NCBI GenBank assembly: GCA_044228245.1
Contig: JBGAVG010000002.1
Coordinates: 310,001 to 374,000 of the forward strand
Origin: Methylotenera_A sp044228245
Lineage (GTDB): Bacteria; Pseudomonadota; Gammaproteobacteria; Burkholderiales; Methylophilaceae
Reading direction: 5' to 3'
DNA length: 64,000 nucleotides
Position 1 is the first letter of the stretch; each line of letters begins with the position of its first letter. The notes beneath the pieces were generated by a model, which saw only the letters and a program-made list of their open reading frames with translations, searched no databases and was not told where the DNA came from. Made by a program: the position numbers and the translations under genes. Below are positions 16,867 through 26,686 of the stretch, in pieces.

Positions 16867-17856
16867 TCATTTATATTCAATTAATCGGATAGCGCTACCG
16901 AATACCCGCTGATAATGGAATCGTAGCTGGCCATACATTTCAGCAAACTTACCCAGCACACTAAAACTCGCCAACAGCCATGGGTGAGGCTTCGATTCCT
17001 TTTTATTTCTCATGGCCAGTCGGACGATCTGCAATGGATAAATTAATGCAACCATCAGCCCATACTGCCAGCAAAAAAAACTTGTAAAAATCACAACCAC
17101 TGGGATCAACAAGCCCCAGATCAAGGAACGCCTCGACTCCTTGACCCAATGCTGTTCTGACGATGCTCCATGCAAATAAGCACCTTCTGCAAATGCATAA
17201 CCGCCACGGACATTTCGCTTCCACCATTGGCTAAATCTGGTCATCGCAGCATCATGCAATACCATTTCTACATCCAGCCGCCAGATTTTCCAACCTGCCA
17301 AGCGCAATCTGACACATAGCTCTGGCTCTTCCCCAGCGATTAGCTGGTTTCTAAACCCTCCAGCATCCTGAAAAGCTTTCACCCGCATCAACGCATTACC
17401 GCCGCTGGCCTTTGCCTCACCAATGGGCGTATTCCATTCTAAATCACACATTAAATTATAAATGGACTTCTCCGGATATCTTTCCCGACAATGACCGCTG
17501 ACTACGGCTACTTCCTGATGCATTTCAAGGAAAGCAACCCCTTGGTCCATCCATTCCGGCATGACTTCGCAATCGCCATCCACAAACTGCACATACTTTA
17601 GATTAGGCGAGATTTTCTGAATATACTGAAATCCGGCATTTCTTGCTCTAGCGGCTGTGAAGGGGATTTTCATATCCAGCGCAATAGCATTGACGCCCAG
17701 CGCGGTTGCCTCTTTCATGGAATCATCGGTTGAACCTGAATCTACATATACAACCGCAAAGCCTTTTCCAGATAATGACTGAAGGCAACGAACCAATCGC
17801 TGACCTTCATTGCGCCCTATCACCACCACGCCAACCGTTGTCACAGCATCCAGCAT
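16867..17856 (-). CDS. Glycosyltransferase family 2
   Basis: A 329-residue GT-A transferase beginning with VGVVVIGRNEGQRLVRCL. It has VYVDSGSTDDS, a VQFVDGDCEV metal site (about residues 90-99), GGNALMRV, and AGEEPELCVRLRLAGW as the likely catalytic acidic region. Two hydrophobic helices at about 245-285 anchor it to the membrane. It is one of three GT2 genes in a row, with a 91-base gap to the next one that holds no recognisable gene. Confidence 0.88.
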   Translation of the reverse strand: MLDAVTTVGVVVIGRNEGQRLVRCLQSLSGKGFAVVYVDSGSTDDSMKEATALGVNAIALDMKIPFTAARARNAGFQYIQKISPNLKYVQFVDGDCEVMPEWMDQGVAFLEMHQEVAVVSGHCRERYPEKSIYNLMCDLEWNTPIGEAKASGGNALMRVKAFQDAGGFRNQLIAGEEPELCVRLRLAGWKIWRLDVEMVLHDAAMTRFSQWWKRNVRGGYAFAEGAYLHGASSEQHWVKESRRSLIWGLLIPVVVIFTSFFCWQYGLMVALIYPLQIVRLAMRNKKESKPHPWLLASFSVLGKFAEMYGQLRFHYQRVFGSAIRLIEYK

Positions 17857-17947
17857 TTTTATCTACATTCCTGAAAACACATTCTCAAAATTAAAAATAT
17901 AACAACTCATCTGCATATGATTAAGCCGTTCCTCTTTTTAATTTTCT

Positions 17948-18934
17948 TTAATGGATTTTCCATACTCTTCCAGTCAAAATCGCTTTAAGGTCTCCCCACA
18001 ACAGATCAAATGAATAATACTTGGGGTCTCGCAGTTCTCCTTGTGCCCCCAATCTCAAAAAGCGCCGCATAAAGTAAGTCAAACGTCCAATAGACCACAG
18101 AAAATCGGCCATGACAAGTGCTGAAATACCATAATGTTTGACGAGATATCGTCTTCGAGAGTTATACCAATAAGCAGGCCTGCGCTTGGTGCTTTTAATG
18201 CCGGTAGATGCGCCTTCAATATGCATCACGACTGATTCTGGCACATACCAAGTTTGCCATCCTGCCTTAGCCGCTCTTTGAAAAAAATCCACTTCCTCAA
18301 AATACAAGAAGAACCCTTCATCCATCAGGCCAATTTCATCAATCACTTCACGCCTGATGATCATGCTTGACCCAGAAACCCAGTCACAACGATGCGCCTC
18401 ATCGCACAATGGCGGTGTTACCTCGTAATTTGATAAAAATCGATCGAGAATACCTAACCGTGCACCTTCCAGCAACTCACTTATTGGAGAATGAAATCTA
18501 TGTGCCGAGCATTCGATACCGCCATCTTCATTTTCAAGCCGACTGCCAGCAATCCCCACCTCAGGATGCTTCTCCATAAATGTAATCAAATGTTCAATCG
18601 CGCCTTCCCGCGCCACAGAGTCCGGGTTTAACAGCATCAAATAATCCACATGGTCAGCCGACGAAAATGCTTTTGAAAAGCCGATGTTATTGCCATAAGC
18701 AAAGCCGCCATTTTTACTCATCGGCATAATGCTTGACCATGAGCCCCATCCCTCAGAATCGATTGCTGAAGCAATTCTTTCAGCTGAGCCATCACCGGAA
18801 GCATTATCAACGATAAGAACCTGGCCACCGCCCAGTGCATCCTTCTGAGAATCCAGGGCACGCAAAGAGTTAATCACCAGATCCGCCGTACGGTAATTAA
18901 CCGTAATAATCCATGTAATGGGCCTACTACTCAA
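17948..18934 (-). CDS. Glycosyltransferase family 2 (rhamnosyltransferase-like)
   Basis: A 328-residue GT-A protein with WIITVNYRTADLVINSL, VLIVDNASGDGS, LMLLNPDS (metal site) and LYFEEVDFFQRAAKAGW, a pattern common in rhamnosyltransferases of O-antigen and EPS loci. The start is TTG with GGAGG five bases upstream, and it overlaps the upstream GT2 gene by eight bases, so the two are translationally coupled. The sugar specificity is an inference from family resemblance only. Confidence 0.88.
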   Translation of the reverse strand: MSSRPITWIITVNYRTADLVINSLRALDSQKDALGGGQVLIVDNASGDGSAERIASAIDSEGWGSWSSIMPMSKNGGFAYGNNIGFSKAFSSADHVDYLMLLNPDSVAREGAIEHLITFMEKHPEVGIAGSRLENEDGGIECSAHRFHSPISELLEGARLGILDRFLSNYEVTPPLCDEAHRCDWVSGSSMIIRREVIDEIGLMDEGFFLYFEEVDFFQRAAKAGWQTWYVPESVVMHIEGASTGIKSTKRRPAYWYNSRRRYLVKHYGISALVMADFLWSIGRLTYFMRRFLRLGAQGELRDPKYYSFDLLWGDLKAILTGRVWKIH

Positions 18935-19817
18935 GTGGCCTCCAGAATTTAACTTTCGGTCTGAAGAAAATCAACCCGTTAAATAATGGCCATATCGTTT
19001 TAAATGGCACTTTACGTGTAGCAATCTCCCATGCGTTTTTGAAGAACCAGAGCCAGATTCTCACAAGCTTCTTAATGTTCGATTTACCTGACAGCCTGAT
19101 CGAAGCAAAGTGATTTCTTACATAGTAGCCATGTTTTAACATATCCACCTTTGAAGTGAATGGATCAAACTTTCCCTTTTGGTAGTGCACGACGATACTT
19201 TTTATCACGCAGTAGCTTTCCCTGGAGCGTGATACCCGTTCTGTAAATTCAAAATCTTCGTCGTACATAAAATACTCTTCCATGGGCAGGCCAAAGTCTA
19301 GAATCGACTGGGAAGATACCAGGCAGCCAATCCAGGTGGCTCTGATACAGGGCACACAGCCATCTTGCAACACTGAGCCATACCACTTATTTGAACCGTC
19401 CGCAGAAGGGGACATATAGACTTGTCGGTCAGGGTTAACCACTACCGAGGCTAAATATCCAGTTTTTGCTGAATCGAAATACTTGCAGTTCGTCATCTCT
19501 TCCAGTGCATTTATCTCCGGGACAGCATCATCGTCAAACAGCCATGACCATTGATGCCCCTTGTCCATGGCCATTTTTATTCCGGTGGTAAATCCTCCGG
19601 CACTGCCCACATTGCCCTGTTGATGAACTGTTATATCGGATTGTTGATTCAACCAGTCCAGAATTCTGAGGTTGGTTCCCTGGAATATCACAATGATTTC
19701 ATCAAGTTTTCTTGTCTGATTTTTTAAATTATGTATGACATGCTTAAGATCTTCTTCTCTGGAAAAAGCCAGGACAATCGCCGCCACTGATTCATGCTTC
19801 ATTTTTACATCGTCCAT
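18927..19817 (-). CDS. Glycosyltransferase family 2
   Basis: A 296-residue GT-A protein: AAIVLAFSREEDLKHVIHNL, EIIVIFQGTN, WSWLFDDDAVPE (acidic metal site, about residues 88-99) and MYDEDFEFTERVSRS. The DDD-type site and the general layout recall galactofuranosyl/GlfT-like GT2 enzymes, though that is tentative. The ATG at 19817 follows a GGAGG ribosome site; a longer TTG start at 19838 would consume that site and is less likely. Confidence 0.87.
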   Translation of the reverse strand: MDDVKMKHESVAAIVLAFSREEDLKHVIHNLKNQTRKLDEIIVIFQGTNLRILDWLNQQSDITVHQQGNVGSAGGFTTGIKMAMDKGHQWSWLFDDDAVPEINALEEMTNCKYFDSAKTGYLASVVVNPDRQVYMSPSADGSNKWYGSVLQDGCVPCIRATWIGCLVSSQSILDFGLPMEEYFMYDEDFEFTERVSRSRESYCVIKSIVVHYQKGKFDPFTSKVDMLKHGYYVRNHFASIRLSGKSNIKKLVRIWLWFFKNAWEIATRKVPFKTIWPLFNGLIFFRPKVKFWRPLE

Positions 19818-19864
19818 TCCATTCCCCCTCCATTTCAATCTTTTTACTTTTCAATCTAAGCAAA

Positions 19865-21244
19865 TCAAATACCGGCTTTAATGCTCTCATATGCCATGAC
19901 GAACAGCTTAGAAAAGCCATACCCAGCCAAAAGCGCTGGCAAAGCAATCAACTCGCGCTTCCAGTCAAGCAACCCAAGCCGTTTCATAAAATACCAAGTT
20001 AAAGGCAATGTAAATAAAATAGCCAGCGCGATCACATACAACGCTCCATCCATGCCAAAGAAACGGTAGGCTGGTATCAACAGACCAAACATCGCAATCA
20101 ACTGTATCACATTCATCGGAACAGAGAGTTTGGATTTCCCGAGCGCCAGATAGCATTGCTCGGCAAGAATAGTGCTGGAACCAATCAGCCAGATTGCAAG
20201 TATTCCAATCATATGCCCTGCGCTTTCGTAACGGCTGTCATAAAGCACCTCGGTGATAATGTAACCGGCATTGATTAAAAAACCACACAGGAATAAAGTC
20301 AAGGCATCAAAAGGCAAACGGAATTTATAATAGACCTTAATCAATTCGGCCGGACGCTCACGGTGAACCCTGCTTAACACAGGATAGGCAACCGAAGAAG
20401 CCCACCGAGACATAATCTCTTGAAAAGCATTCGTGATAAAAATTGCAATCGTATAAATGCCCAGCAACTGTGAACTGATCAGACCAGCTAAAATCAGTTT
20501 ATCGCTGCTCCTGACAAAATAGCCCATAATGGTGGTTAATAAAATCCATTTCCCAAAACCAAACAGCTCTTTAAATGCGCGTGACTCCCAGGCAAATTGA
20601 TTATTTGTTCCATGGAGTAATAAATGGCTGATTAGCGTTTTCGCAACAGCCCCCACCAAAGCACCGATAACGAGCGCCCATATAGATTGCTTCACTAACG
20701 CAAAGCTGATCATCGTCAGCAAACTCAAGACTTGAACCCCAAGTTCAATCATCGTCAATTTTCCAACTGCCATGTGGCGGCTGGCACTCGCCAGTTTGGT
20801 TGACTCAAAGCCGGAAATGAGTGCTGTAAATGAAAGTGCGGCGATAATTGCCGGCAAACTCGAATCAGCATATGCACTACCAACAGGAACCAGCCCTGCC
20901 TGATTGGAAAAATAGAGCACACCACTTAAACTTAAAGCTGCCAGCCAGATCAGTGAGCCTCGCAGAATCTGCAGAACCCAGGCTGTATCCAGAAAGATTC
21001 TTTCATCACCGCGGCTGCTTTGGATAATGTTATGCTGAACACCCAGATATGAACATAACTGCAGGCCAACGATCAGCGTATTGGCAACCGCCATGACACC
21101 AAACATGTCAGGCACTAGCAATCTTGTCATAATCAAATTACTAGCAAGTCGTAACACCTGGCCACCCACTTGGCCGCCAAAAACCCATGCACTGGAGCGA
21201 ATGACAAGATGGCGAACCGATGGATTTGTTTTATTTTTATTCAT
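19865..21244 (-). CDS. Polysaccharide flippase (Wzx type) of locus 1
   Basis: A 459-residue MOP-superfamily membrane protein with about 12-14 helices. The N-terminal part, SSAWVFGGQVGGQVLRLASN and MTRLLVPDMFGVMAVANTL, is typical of oligosaccharide flippases. It should move the undecaprenyl-linked repeat unit across the inner membrane. It is first in a run of glycosyltransferase genes on the minus strand. A second, unrelated-looking flippase lies at 51883-53307. Confidence 0.88.
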   Translation of the reverse strand: MNKNKTNPSVRHLVIRSSAWVFGGQVGGQVLRLASNLIMTRLLVPDMFGVMAVANTLIVGLQLCSYLGVQHNIIQSSRGDERIFLDTAWVLQILRGSLIWLAALSLSGVLYFSNQAGLVPVGSAYADSSLPAIIAALSFTALISGFESTKLASASRHMAVGKLTMIELGVQVLSLLTMISFALVKQSIWALVIGALVGAVAKTLISHLLLHGTNNQFAWESRAFKELFGFGKWILLTTIMGYFVRSSDKLILAGLISSQLLGIYTIAIFITNAFQEIMSRWASSVAYPVLSRVHRERPAELIKVYYKFRLPFDALTLFLCGFLINAGYIITEVLYDSRYESAGHMIGILAIWLIGSSTILAEQCYLALGKSKLSVPMNVIQLIAMFGLLIPAYRFFGMDGALYVIALAILFTLPLTWYFMKRLGLLDWKRELIALPALLAGYGFSKLFVMAYESIKAGI

Positions 21245-21394
21245 CTTTGTTACAACGAATTACTTTCTGTTACCTAAATTTATAAGGGCGAGGTGAATGA
21301 TTAGCTATAATGATAGATTCGCAAATAGCTCTTTCGGGTTACCATAGAGCAATGCTAATAATGCTATGAACCAAAAGCGACTAGTGGCTGTCAT

Positions 21395-22510
21395 CTAATC
21401 AAAAATCGCGGCACTTACTGTTTGAATGTCTTGCAAGCCATACCATAAAGGCAACCTCAGCAACCTATCAGCTAAATCTTCTGTGACGCTAAGAGAACCA
21501 TGCGTACGGCAAAATTTGAGTCCAGCAGGGGAACTGTGCAGCGGAACATAGTGGAATACCGGGTTGATCTCTTTTTTTCTCATTCGATCGATGGCTTCGG
21601 TACGTTCTTCCAGTGAATTAAAGAGCATGTAGTACATATGGGCATTGTGTTGCGTGTGTAGAGGCATGATCGGACGGCGAATTAACCCTTTCCGCTCAAA
21701 CTCGGCAAGTTCATGATGATACTGATCCCAGATTCGGAGGCGCTCTTTAGTAATCTCTTCGGCTTCTTGCAATTGTGCCCACAAGAACGCCGCAATAAGT
21801 TCTCCCGGCAGATATGAAGACCCAATATCTACCCATGTGTACTTATCTACTTCGCCTCTAAAAAACCGACTGCGGTTAGTGCCTTTTTCACGGATGATTT
21901 CGGCTCTTTCAACAAAGCGATCATCGTTGATTAACAGCGCACCACCCTCCCCTGAAATAACATTTTTTGTTTCATGAAACGATATTGCACCGAAATGTCC
22001 AATCGCCCCCAGCGCTTTTCCTTTATATGTAGACATAAGTCCCTGAGCCGCATCCTCGATGACATACAGATTATGTCGCTTCGCGATGTCCATAATCACA
22101 TCCATTTCGCATCCGACACCAGCATAATGGACGGGAACAATTGCTTTGGTTTTAGGCGTAATGGCTGCTTCGATAAGCTTCTCATCGATGTTTAACGTAT
22201 CTGGTCTTATGTCCACAAACACCGGCACACCCCCACGCAACACAAAAGCATTTGCAGTAGAGACAAAAGTGTAAGAAGGCATGATGATTTCATCGCCGGG
22301 CTGTATATCAATAAGAATTGCTGCCATTTCAAGCGCCGCAGTGCATGAATGCGTAAGAAGCGCTTTTCTAGCCGCTGTGTTCGTTTCTAGCCATGCATGG
22401 CAATGCTTGGTAAATGTTCCATCGCCTGCAAGCTTTCTGTTTTCATGCGCTTGCGCAATGTATTTAAATTCATTACCTGTAAGATGAGGTCTATTGAATG
22501 GAATCGGCAT
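21395..22510 (-). CDS. wecE: dTDP-4-amino-4,6-dideoxygalactose transaminase
   Basis: A 371-residue PLP-dependent aminotransferase of the DegT/WecE family, converting dTDP-4-keto-6-deoxyglucose to dTDP-4-amino-4,6-dideoxygalactose. The sequence is very close to E. coli WecE in the blocks I recall: EIIMPSYTFVSTANAFVLRG, VPVHYAGVGCEMD, EDAAQG, and FHETKN with the PLP lysine, then REKGTNRSRFFRG. The partner genes for dTDP-sugar synthesis (rmlA, rmlB) and the WecD acetyltransferase are not in this window. It diverges from the DUF535 gene. Confidence 0.92.
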   Translation of the reverse strand: MPIPFNRPHLTGNEFKYIAQAHENRKLAGDGTFTKHCHAWLETNTAARKALLTHSCTAALEMAAILIDIQPGDEIIMPSYTFVSTANAFVLRGGVPVFVDIRPDTLNIDEKLIEAAITPKTKAIVPVHYAGVGCEMDVIMDIAKRHNLYVIEDAAQGLMSTYKGKALGAIGHFGAISFHETKNVISGEGGALLINDDRFVERAEIIREKGTNRSRFFRGEVDKYTWVDIGSSYLPGELIAAFLWAQLQEAEEITKERLRIWDQYHHELAEFERKGLIRRPIMPLHTQHNAHMYYMLFNSLEERTEAIDRMRKKEINPVFHYVPLHSSPAGLKFCRTHGSLSVTEDLADRLLRLPLWYGLQDIQTVSAAIFD

Positions 22511-22902
22511 ATTTTTTAGTCAGTTTTGATGTCAGAAAAAAGAAATTACTTACGCAATTAAAGCATATATCATGCCAAAATTAAACAAAATGATGTATAG
22601 GTACACAGATTGCTTGAATTATAAATTAACGAATTGTTTAAGTAACAACATTATGCAATAGCTTTTCTCTGTTTATAAAAAAGTTTTACAATCGGGTAAC
22701 AGATTCAATCCACTCATTCTCTTGAATCTTGCATGCATGATAGAATCGTCCCAAACCTAAATAAGGGTAAACCATGACTTTAATATTAGCTGATAGCCAT
22801 TAATTTCTTGGGATGGTATGCAACAGCATCCTCGGCGAGGCCTTGATAAAGATAGCCCATTTACACCTATTTAGTACGCTCAACTAAAATTAAGGAAGAA
22901 AA
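22511..22902. other. Divergent AT-rich intergenic region
   Basis: 392 bases between the divergent wecE-like and DUF535 genes. It is clearly AT-rich and should carry both promoters, but no confident -35/-10 pair stands out. A 9-codon frame with a ribosome site (22774-22803) is present and was not called. I see no RNA gene or repeat. Confidence 0.5.
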
Positions 22903-23844
22903 GTGCAATTTAAAGACTTTGTTTGGCTTTGGAAAATTTCTAAGCAAATTTATCCAGGCCGGGCGCTTGCGGCTTTTAAGAACAGACTGACATTTATTGC
23001 AGCAGCCATCCGCACAGCAGATTCGCTCCGCCCTTTTCTGCATGCCGTTGAAGGCAGTCTGGTCAACAAGCTCATCAAGCAACGTCCTGAGACAGTAGGC
23101 GCGGTTGTATGGCCTTATCAATGTCATACCTGGGATGCAAAGACCCGATTAAACCGGATTAACGAGCACTACAGCGTTGTCGAAACCTTGGTTCCTAAAA
23201 TCGATTTCCCAATCAATGGAGCCTTGAAACTCCTAGATATTGGCGACATCTATAAGAATCTTCATGTAGTGCTCGATCAACCCGTGTGGTTCATGCGAGA
23301 AGGTCAACTTGTTATTAATCTTTTCCTGGATAATGTAAGAATTCTTTCTCTCGCCTTTTCTTTTTCGCGCGAATCAGGCAAAGTTGTAGCTTACGTAGGT
23401 GCCATGCAGGGACGGAACATCGACGGATTGCTCGACACATATAGGGAAATCACCAAAGCGATGCACGGCATGCGTCCGCGTGATTTCTTATTCGAACTAT
23501 TTAGGGCGTTCTGTCGCGCGCTAGGTGTGACAAAAATATTTGCTGTTTCAGATGCCAGCAGGCATCATCGGAGTAGCTACTTTGGGCGCGATGCGAAAAA
23601 TGCTGAGTTGACACTGAACTACGATGAAATATGGCTTGAACGAGGGGGAGTTTTAGAGAGTTCGGATTTTTATGTACTCAGCGTGACTCCGCAGATGAAA
23701 AATCTTGACGAAGTCCCTTCAAAAAAACGCTCAATGTATCGAAAAAGATTTGAATTTCTTGAAGCTACCGAAGCACGGATGCTGGAGGTCTGCACCAACC
23801 TTGATAATGAGCGCTTACTTGAATGTCCATACCACAGCCTTTAG
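22903..23844 (+). CDS. DUF535 (VirK/YbjX family) protein
   Basis: A 313-residue protein with the features I know of DUF535: a central INLFLDNVRILSLAFSFS strand region, AYVGAMQGR (about 167-175), MHGMRPRDFLFELFRAFCRALG, and AVSDASRHHRSSYFG. Family members include VirK and YbjX, whose biochemical function is not established. The start is GTG with AAGGAAG upstream. It is followed 46 bases later by a GT61 gene, which suggests a joint role in modifying the surface polysaccharide, but that is inference. Confidence 0.85.
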   Translation: MQFKDFVWLWKISKQIYPGRALAAFKNRLTFIAAAIRTADSLRPFLHAVEGSLVNKLIKQRPETVGAVVWPYQCHTWDAKTRLNRINEHYSVVETLVPKIDFPINGALKLLDIGDIYKNLHVVLDQPVWFMREGQLVINLFLDNVRILSLAFSFSRESGKVVAYVGAMQGRNIDGLLDTYREITKAMHGMRPRDFLFELFRAFCRALGVTKIFAVSDASRHHRSSYFGRDAKNAELTLNYDEIWLERGGVLESSDFYVLSVTPQMKNLDEVPSKKRSMYRKRFEFLEATEARMLEVCTNLDNERLLECPYHSL

Positions 23845-23890
23845 TCAAAATGCGATTTTACAGATTCACCGCCCAGAAAGAACAAAAGCC

Positions 23891-25009
23891 ATGATTGAAC
23901 CAGTTGCTGAACAATCAAAAAGGACTGACGTCAACTTTCCCGCTCAAATAAAATGTTCCCGATGGAGCCTTCTTCCCGTGAAAGACATGCTGCGAAGAAA
24001 GTTCTTCCGCAAAGAACTCATCAGCCTGGAAAGTGTTGCCGATAAAACCTGGGAGATTGCACCCGGCGAAACCTCCGTTACACGCCCTGCCATCTTTCTC
24101 CCGAATCAGTTAGAACGTATCACAGACTGGGTTTTCTCAGAAGGCAGAGATCCAAGAGACTGGATGAAAGGCGGGTTCGAAGTCAAACAGACACCTACAC
24201 GCGGATATATGCTCAAAAATGCCTGGCTGATTGACGGTGTGCTTTACAAGGACAATGCCTGCGCCTACCTGCATCCAAGATCCAGCCATCTTCCACCCCG
24301 TCTCCATGTTGAAAATGAGATAACACGCGGAGCTATATACTGCACCTTCCCAGGTAACCGGTACTTCGGTCAGTGGCTGATGGATGACTGCCTGATCTAC
24401 CCTCTTGCAATGGCTGAAGGTATCCCAATCTCAACTGATCAGCCTGCCAGCCCTCACACGCTTGCCTACGAAAGTTTGCTAAATATGAATCCCCTGCGCC
24501 TTCATAGTGCATTTCTTAAAGAGGTCGTGATTTTCGATGATACAGGCCATAACTCAAACAGACGCGAGCGTTTCTGGGCGATGAGAGATAAACTGCTTTC
24601 CCATGCTCCGCCCTTTTCCCATCCCGGCGTTTTCATCTTGCGGGGCGGTACTGGCGAGCGAAGAATAATGCACAATGAAGTGGAGCTGGCAGAATACCTG
24701 CGTGATAAACGCGGGTTCCGCATTGTAGATATCACTAAGGATGATGTTCCAACCATGGTAAAAGCCTGTGCTGGTGCGCAGGTAGTAGTTGGCGTTGAGG
24801 GCAGCCACCTTATCCATGGTATCCAGCTTCTTCCGCCCGGTGGCGCAGTTCTTACACTTCAGCCGCCCAATAGGTTTTGTTACTCCTATAAGCCCAAGAC
24901 AGATCGGGATCATCAATACTTTGGTTTTGTTATCGGCTTCACTGACGGGGATGGCTTCCGTGTAGACCCGGACGAAGTTGAGCGCACCATTGATTTATTC
25001 CCGCATTAA
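23891..25009 (+). CDS. Glycosyltransferase family 61 (DUF563-type)
   Basis: A 372-residue protein with a C-terminal GT61 domain: VFILRGGTGERRIMHNEVEL, then IVDITKDDVPTMVKACAGA and VVGVEGSHLIHGIQLLPPGG, which corresponds to the family's GxHGAGL-type segment. No signal peptide is seen, so it should act in the cytoplasm. An open frame extends back to 23705 inside the DUF535 gene, but the ATG at 23891 is the likely start. The family includes xylosyl- and other transferases; the substrate here is unknown. Confidence 0.83.
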   Translation: MIEPVAEQSKRTDVNFPAQIKCSRWSLLPVKDMLRRKFFRKELISLESVADKTWEIAPGETSVTRPAIFLPNQLERITDWVFSEGRDPRDWMKGGFEVKQTPTRGYMLKNAWLIDGVLYKDNACAYLHPRSSHLPPRLHVENEITRGAIYCTFPGNRYFGQWLMDDCLIYPLAMAEGIPISTDQPASPHTLAYESLLNMNPLRLHSAFLKEVVIFDDTGHNSNRRERFWAMRDKLLSHAPPFSHPGVFILRGGTGERRIMHNEVELAEYLRDKRGFRIVDITKDDVPTMVKACAGAQVVVGVEGSHLIHGIQLLPPGGAVLTLQPPNRFCYSYKPKTDRDHQYFGFVIGFTDGDGFRVDPDEVERTIDLFPH

Positions 25010-25125
25010 CTTTTGCTAGACAGTCAATTCAACTATGGTTAAGCTGGAACATCAAATAACCAATCTTGAAGATTTCCTGAAACCTTGTAAATAACCTAAT
25101 TAACTCTTAAATTCACAAAAACAGC

Positions 25126-26658
25126 ATGCCAGAACATTTCCGAGCACTAATAGTCATCCTTACCATTGGTATATTAGTATTTTTTTATGAAAAAAAAGCG
25201 ATCCGGCCGCTACTACTTCCGGAAGAATTCAGCCGCTGGCGCAATGCCTGGTTTGCAATTACGTTAATAGCTTTTTTATCTCAAAACTTCTGGCTTTTTA
25301 TTGGTTTTAGCGGGGCATATCTTTTATATATTTCAAAATCTGAAAAAAACATCTTTGCGCTTTATTTCACCTTGATTCTTGCTATCCCGACGATCTCCGC
25401 GCGCATTCCTGTTCTGTTCGATATCAGCTTTGTGCGTTTACTTGCGTTGACATTGCTTCTGCCGTTTTTCCTTTCATTCAGAGCTGGGCAGGGGACTCCG
25501 TCTTTAGGCAAGCCGCTCTCAGAAAAACTTTTGATAGCATTTATACTCCTGAATACAGTCCTCACTTTGCGAACTCATACTTTTACCGACACCATGCGCT
25601 ATGGTATTTACGGTTTTACAGACATTTTTCTTCCCTATTACACTGCCAGCCGTGCAATTAAAGATTTTGAACAACTGAAGAAAGTGATGATTGCATTGTT
25701 GGTTGCCTGTTTCGTCGTAGGTGCCATTGGTACATTTGAATATATCAAGTCTTGGCTGTTATACAACCCATTACAGGATGCATTAAGGGTAGAGTGGGAC
25801 ATGGGCAGTTATCTTGGCCGCGGCGACAGCCTTCGAGCAATGGCATCACTTGATCATCCCATCATACTGGGATTTGTCATGACGATAGGACTGGGATTCT
25901 ATCTTTTCATTGCGCCTTCTATAAAAAGCAAAATCTTGCGCCTGACAGGATTCGGTCTGTTAATTGCCGGTTTGATTGCTTCATTGTCAAGAGGTCCGTG
26001 GGTAGGCACTGCTGTACTGCTTTTGGTGTTGGTTGCCTATAGCAAGAAAGCTCTCCGGGGGTTTGCTATGTTGGCTATTGCAATCATCTTTGCTCTGCCC
26101 ATGCTTAACTTAATCCCTGGTGGCGACAAAATCATCAATTTAATCCCATTTGTAGGTGAAACCGACAAGGAAAATGTTGAGTACCGACAAAAACTGATCG
26201 ACAGGGCTATTCTGATTGTGCAAAGACATCCGTTTTTCGGCGTGCCTGACTCTAGAAAAGAACCGGAAATGGCAGACATGGTACAAGGGCAAGGTATTGT
26301 TGATATTGTGAATTCATATGTAGGCGTTGCTACTGGCAACGGGTTAGTAGGACTCAGTCTATTTGTTGGATTTTTTGCACTGGTGTTGTTGAGGATTCAC
26401 AACAGCCTGAAAAGGATTGCAGATAAAAACAGTGAAGAATATCTCTGTGGGCGAAGTCTGCTCGCTACTATGATAGCTGCCCTAGTTATTATTTTCACAG
26501 TAAGCGGTATCGGCGTTATTCCCACAATATACTGGTCACTTGCAGGCCTGATTTTTACTTTTTCTCGCGTCACAAGCCAAGTAACCGCCACTAAAACAAG
26601 CGCAATGCCAACTGAAAAGCCTGTCTACCCTACATCACGCCTTAAAAGCGAAGCATAA
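25126..26658 (+). CDS. O-antigen ligase/polymerase (Wzy/WaaL family)
   Basis: A 510-residue polytopic membrane protein, about 12 helices, with a large periplasmic loop near residues 335-410. The helix containing LIASLSRGPWVGTAVLLLVL carries the conserved Arg-Gly-Pro-Trp of the O-antigen ligase domain. It is probably the repeat-unit polymerase of locus 1, since it lies between the flippase and the export genes and is the only such protein in the window. It converges with the GMC oxidoreductase gene, 28 bases apart. Confidence 0.85.
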   Translation: MPEHFRALIVILTIGILVFFYEKKAIRPLLLPEEFSRWRNAWFAITLIAFLSQNFWLFIGFSGAYLLYISKSEKNIFALYFTLILAIPTISARIPVLFDISFVRLLALTLLLPFFLSFRAGQGTPSLGKPLSEKLLIAFILLNTVLTLRTHTFTDTMRYGIYGFTDIFLPYYTASRAIKDFEQLKKVMIALLVACFVVGAIGTFEYIKSWLLYNPLQDALRVEWDMGSYLGRGDSLRAMASLDHPIILGFVMTIGLGFYLFIAPSIKSKILRLTGFGLLIAGLIASLSRGPWVGTAVLLLVLVAYSKKALRGFAMLAIAIIFALPMLNLIPGGDKIINLIPFVGETDKENVEYRQKLIDRAILIVQRHPFFGVPDSRKEPEMADMVQGQGIVDIVNSYVGVATGNGLVGLSLFVGFFALVLLRIHNSLKRIADKNSEEYLCGRSLLATMIAALVIIFTVSGIGVIPTIYWSLAGLIFTFSRVTSQVTATKTSAMPTEKPVYPTSRLKSEA

Positions 26659-26686
26659 TATTCATGGATAGGTTATATTTAGCTTG

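Noticed and set aside
22774..22803. Nine-codon frame MTLILADSH with a fair ribosome site in the wecE/DUF535 gap
   Set aside because: Too short to support without conservation data, and no downstream attenuator structure was seen that would make it a leader peptide.
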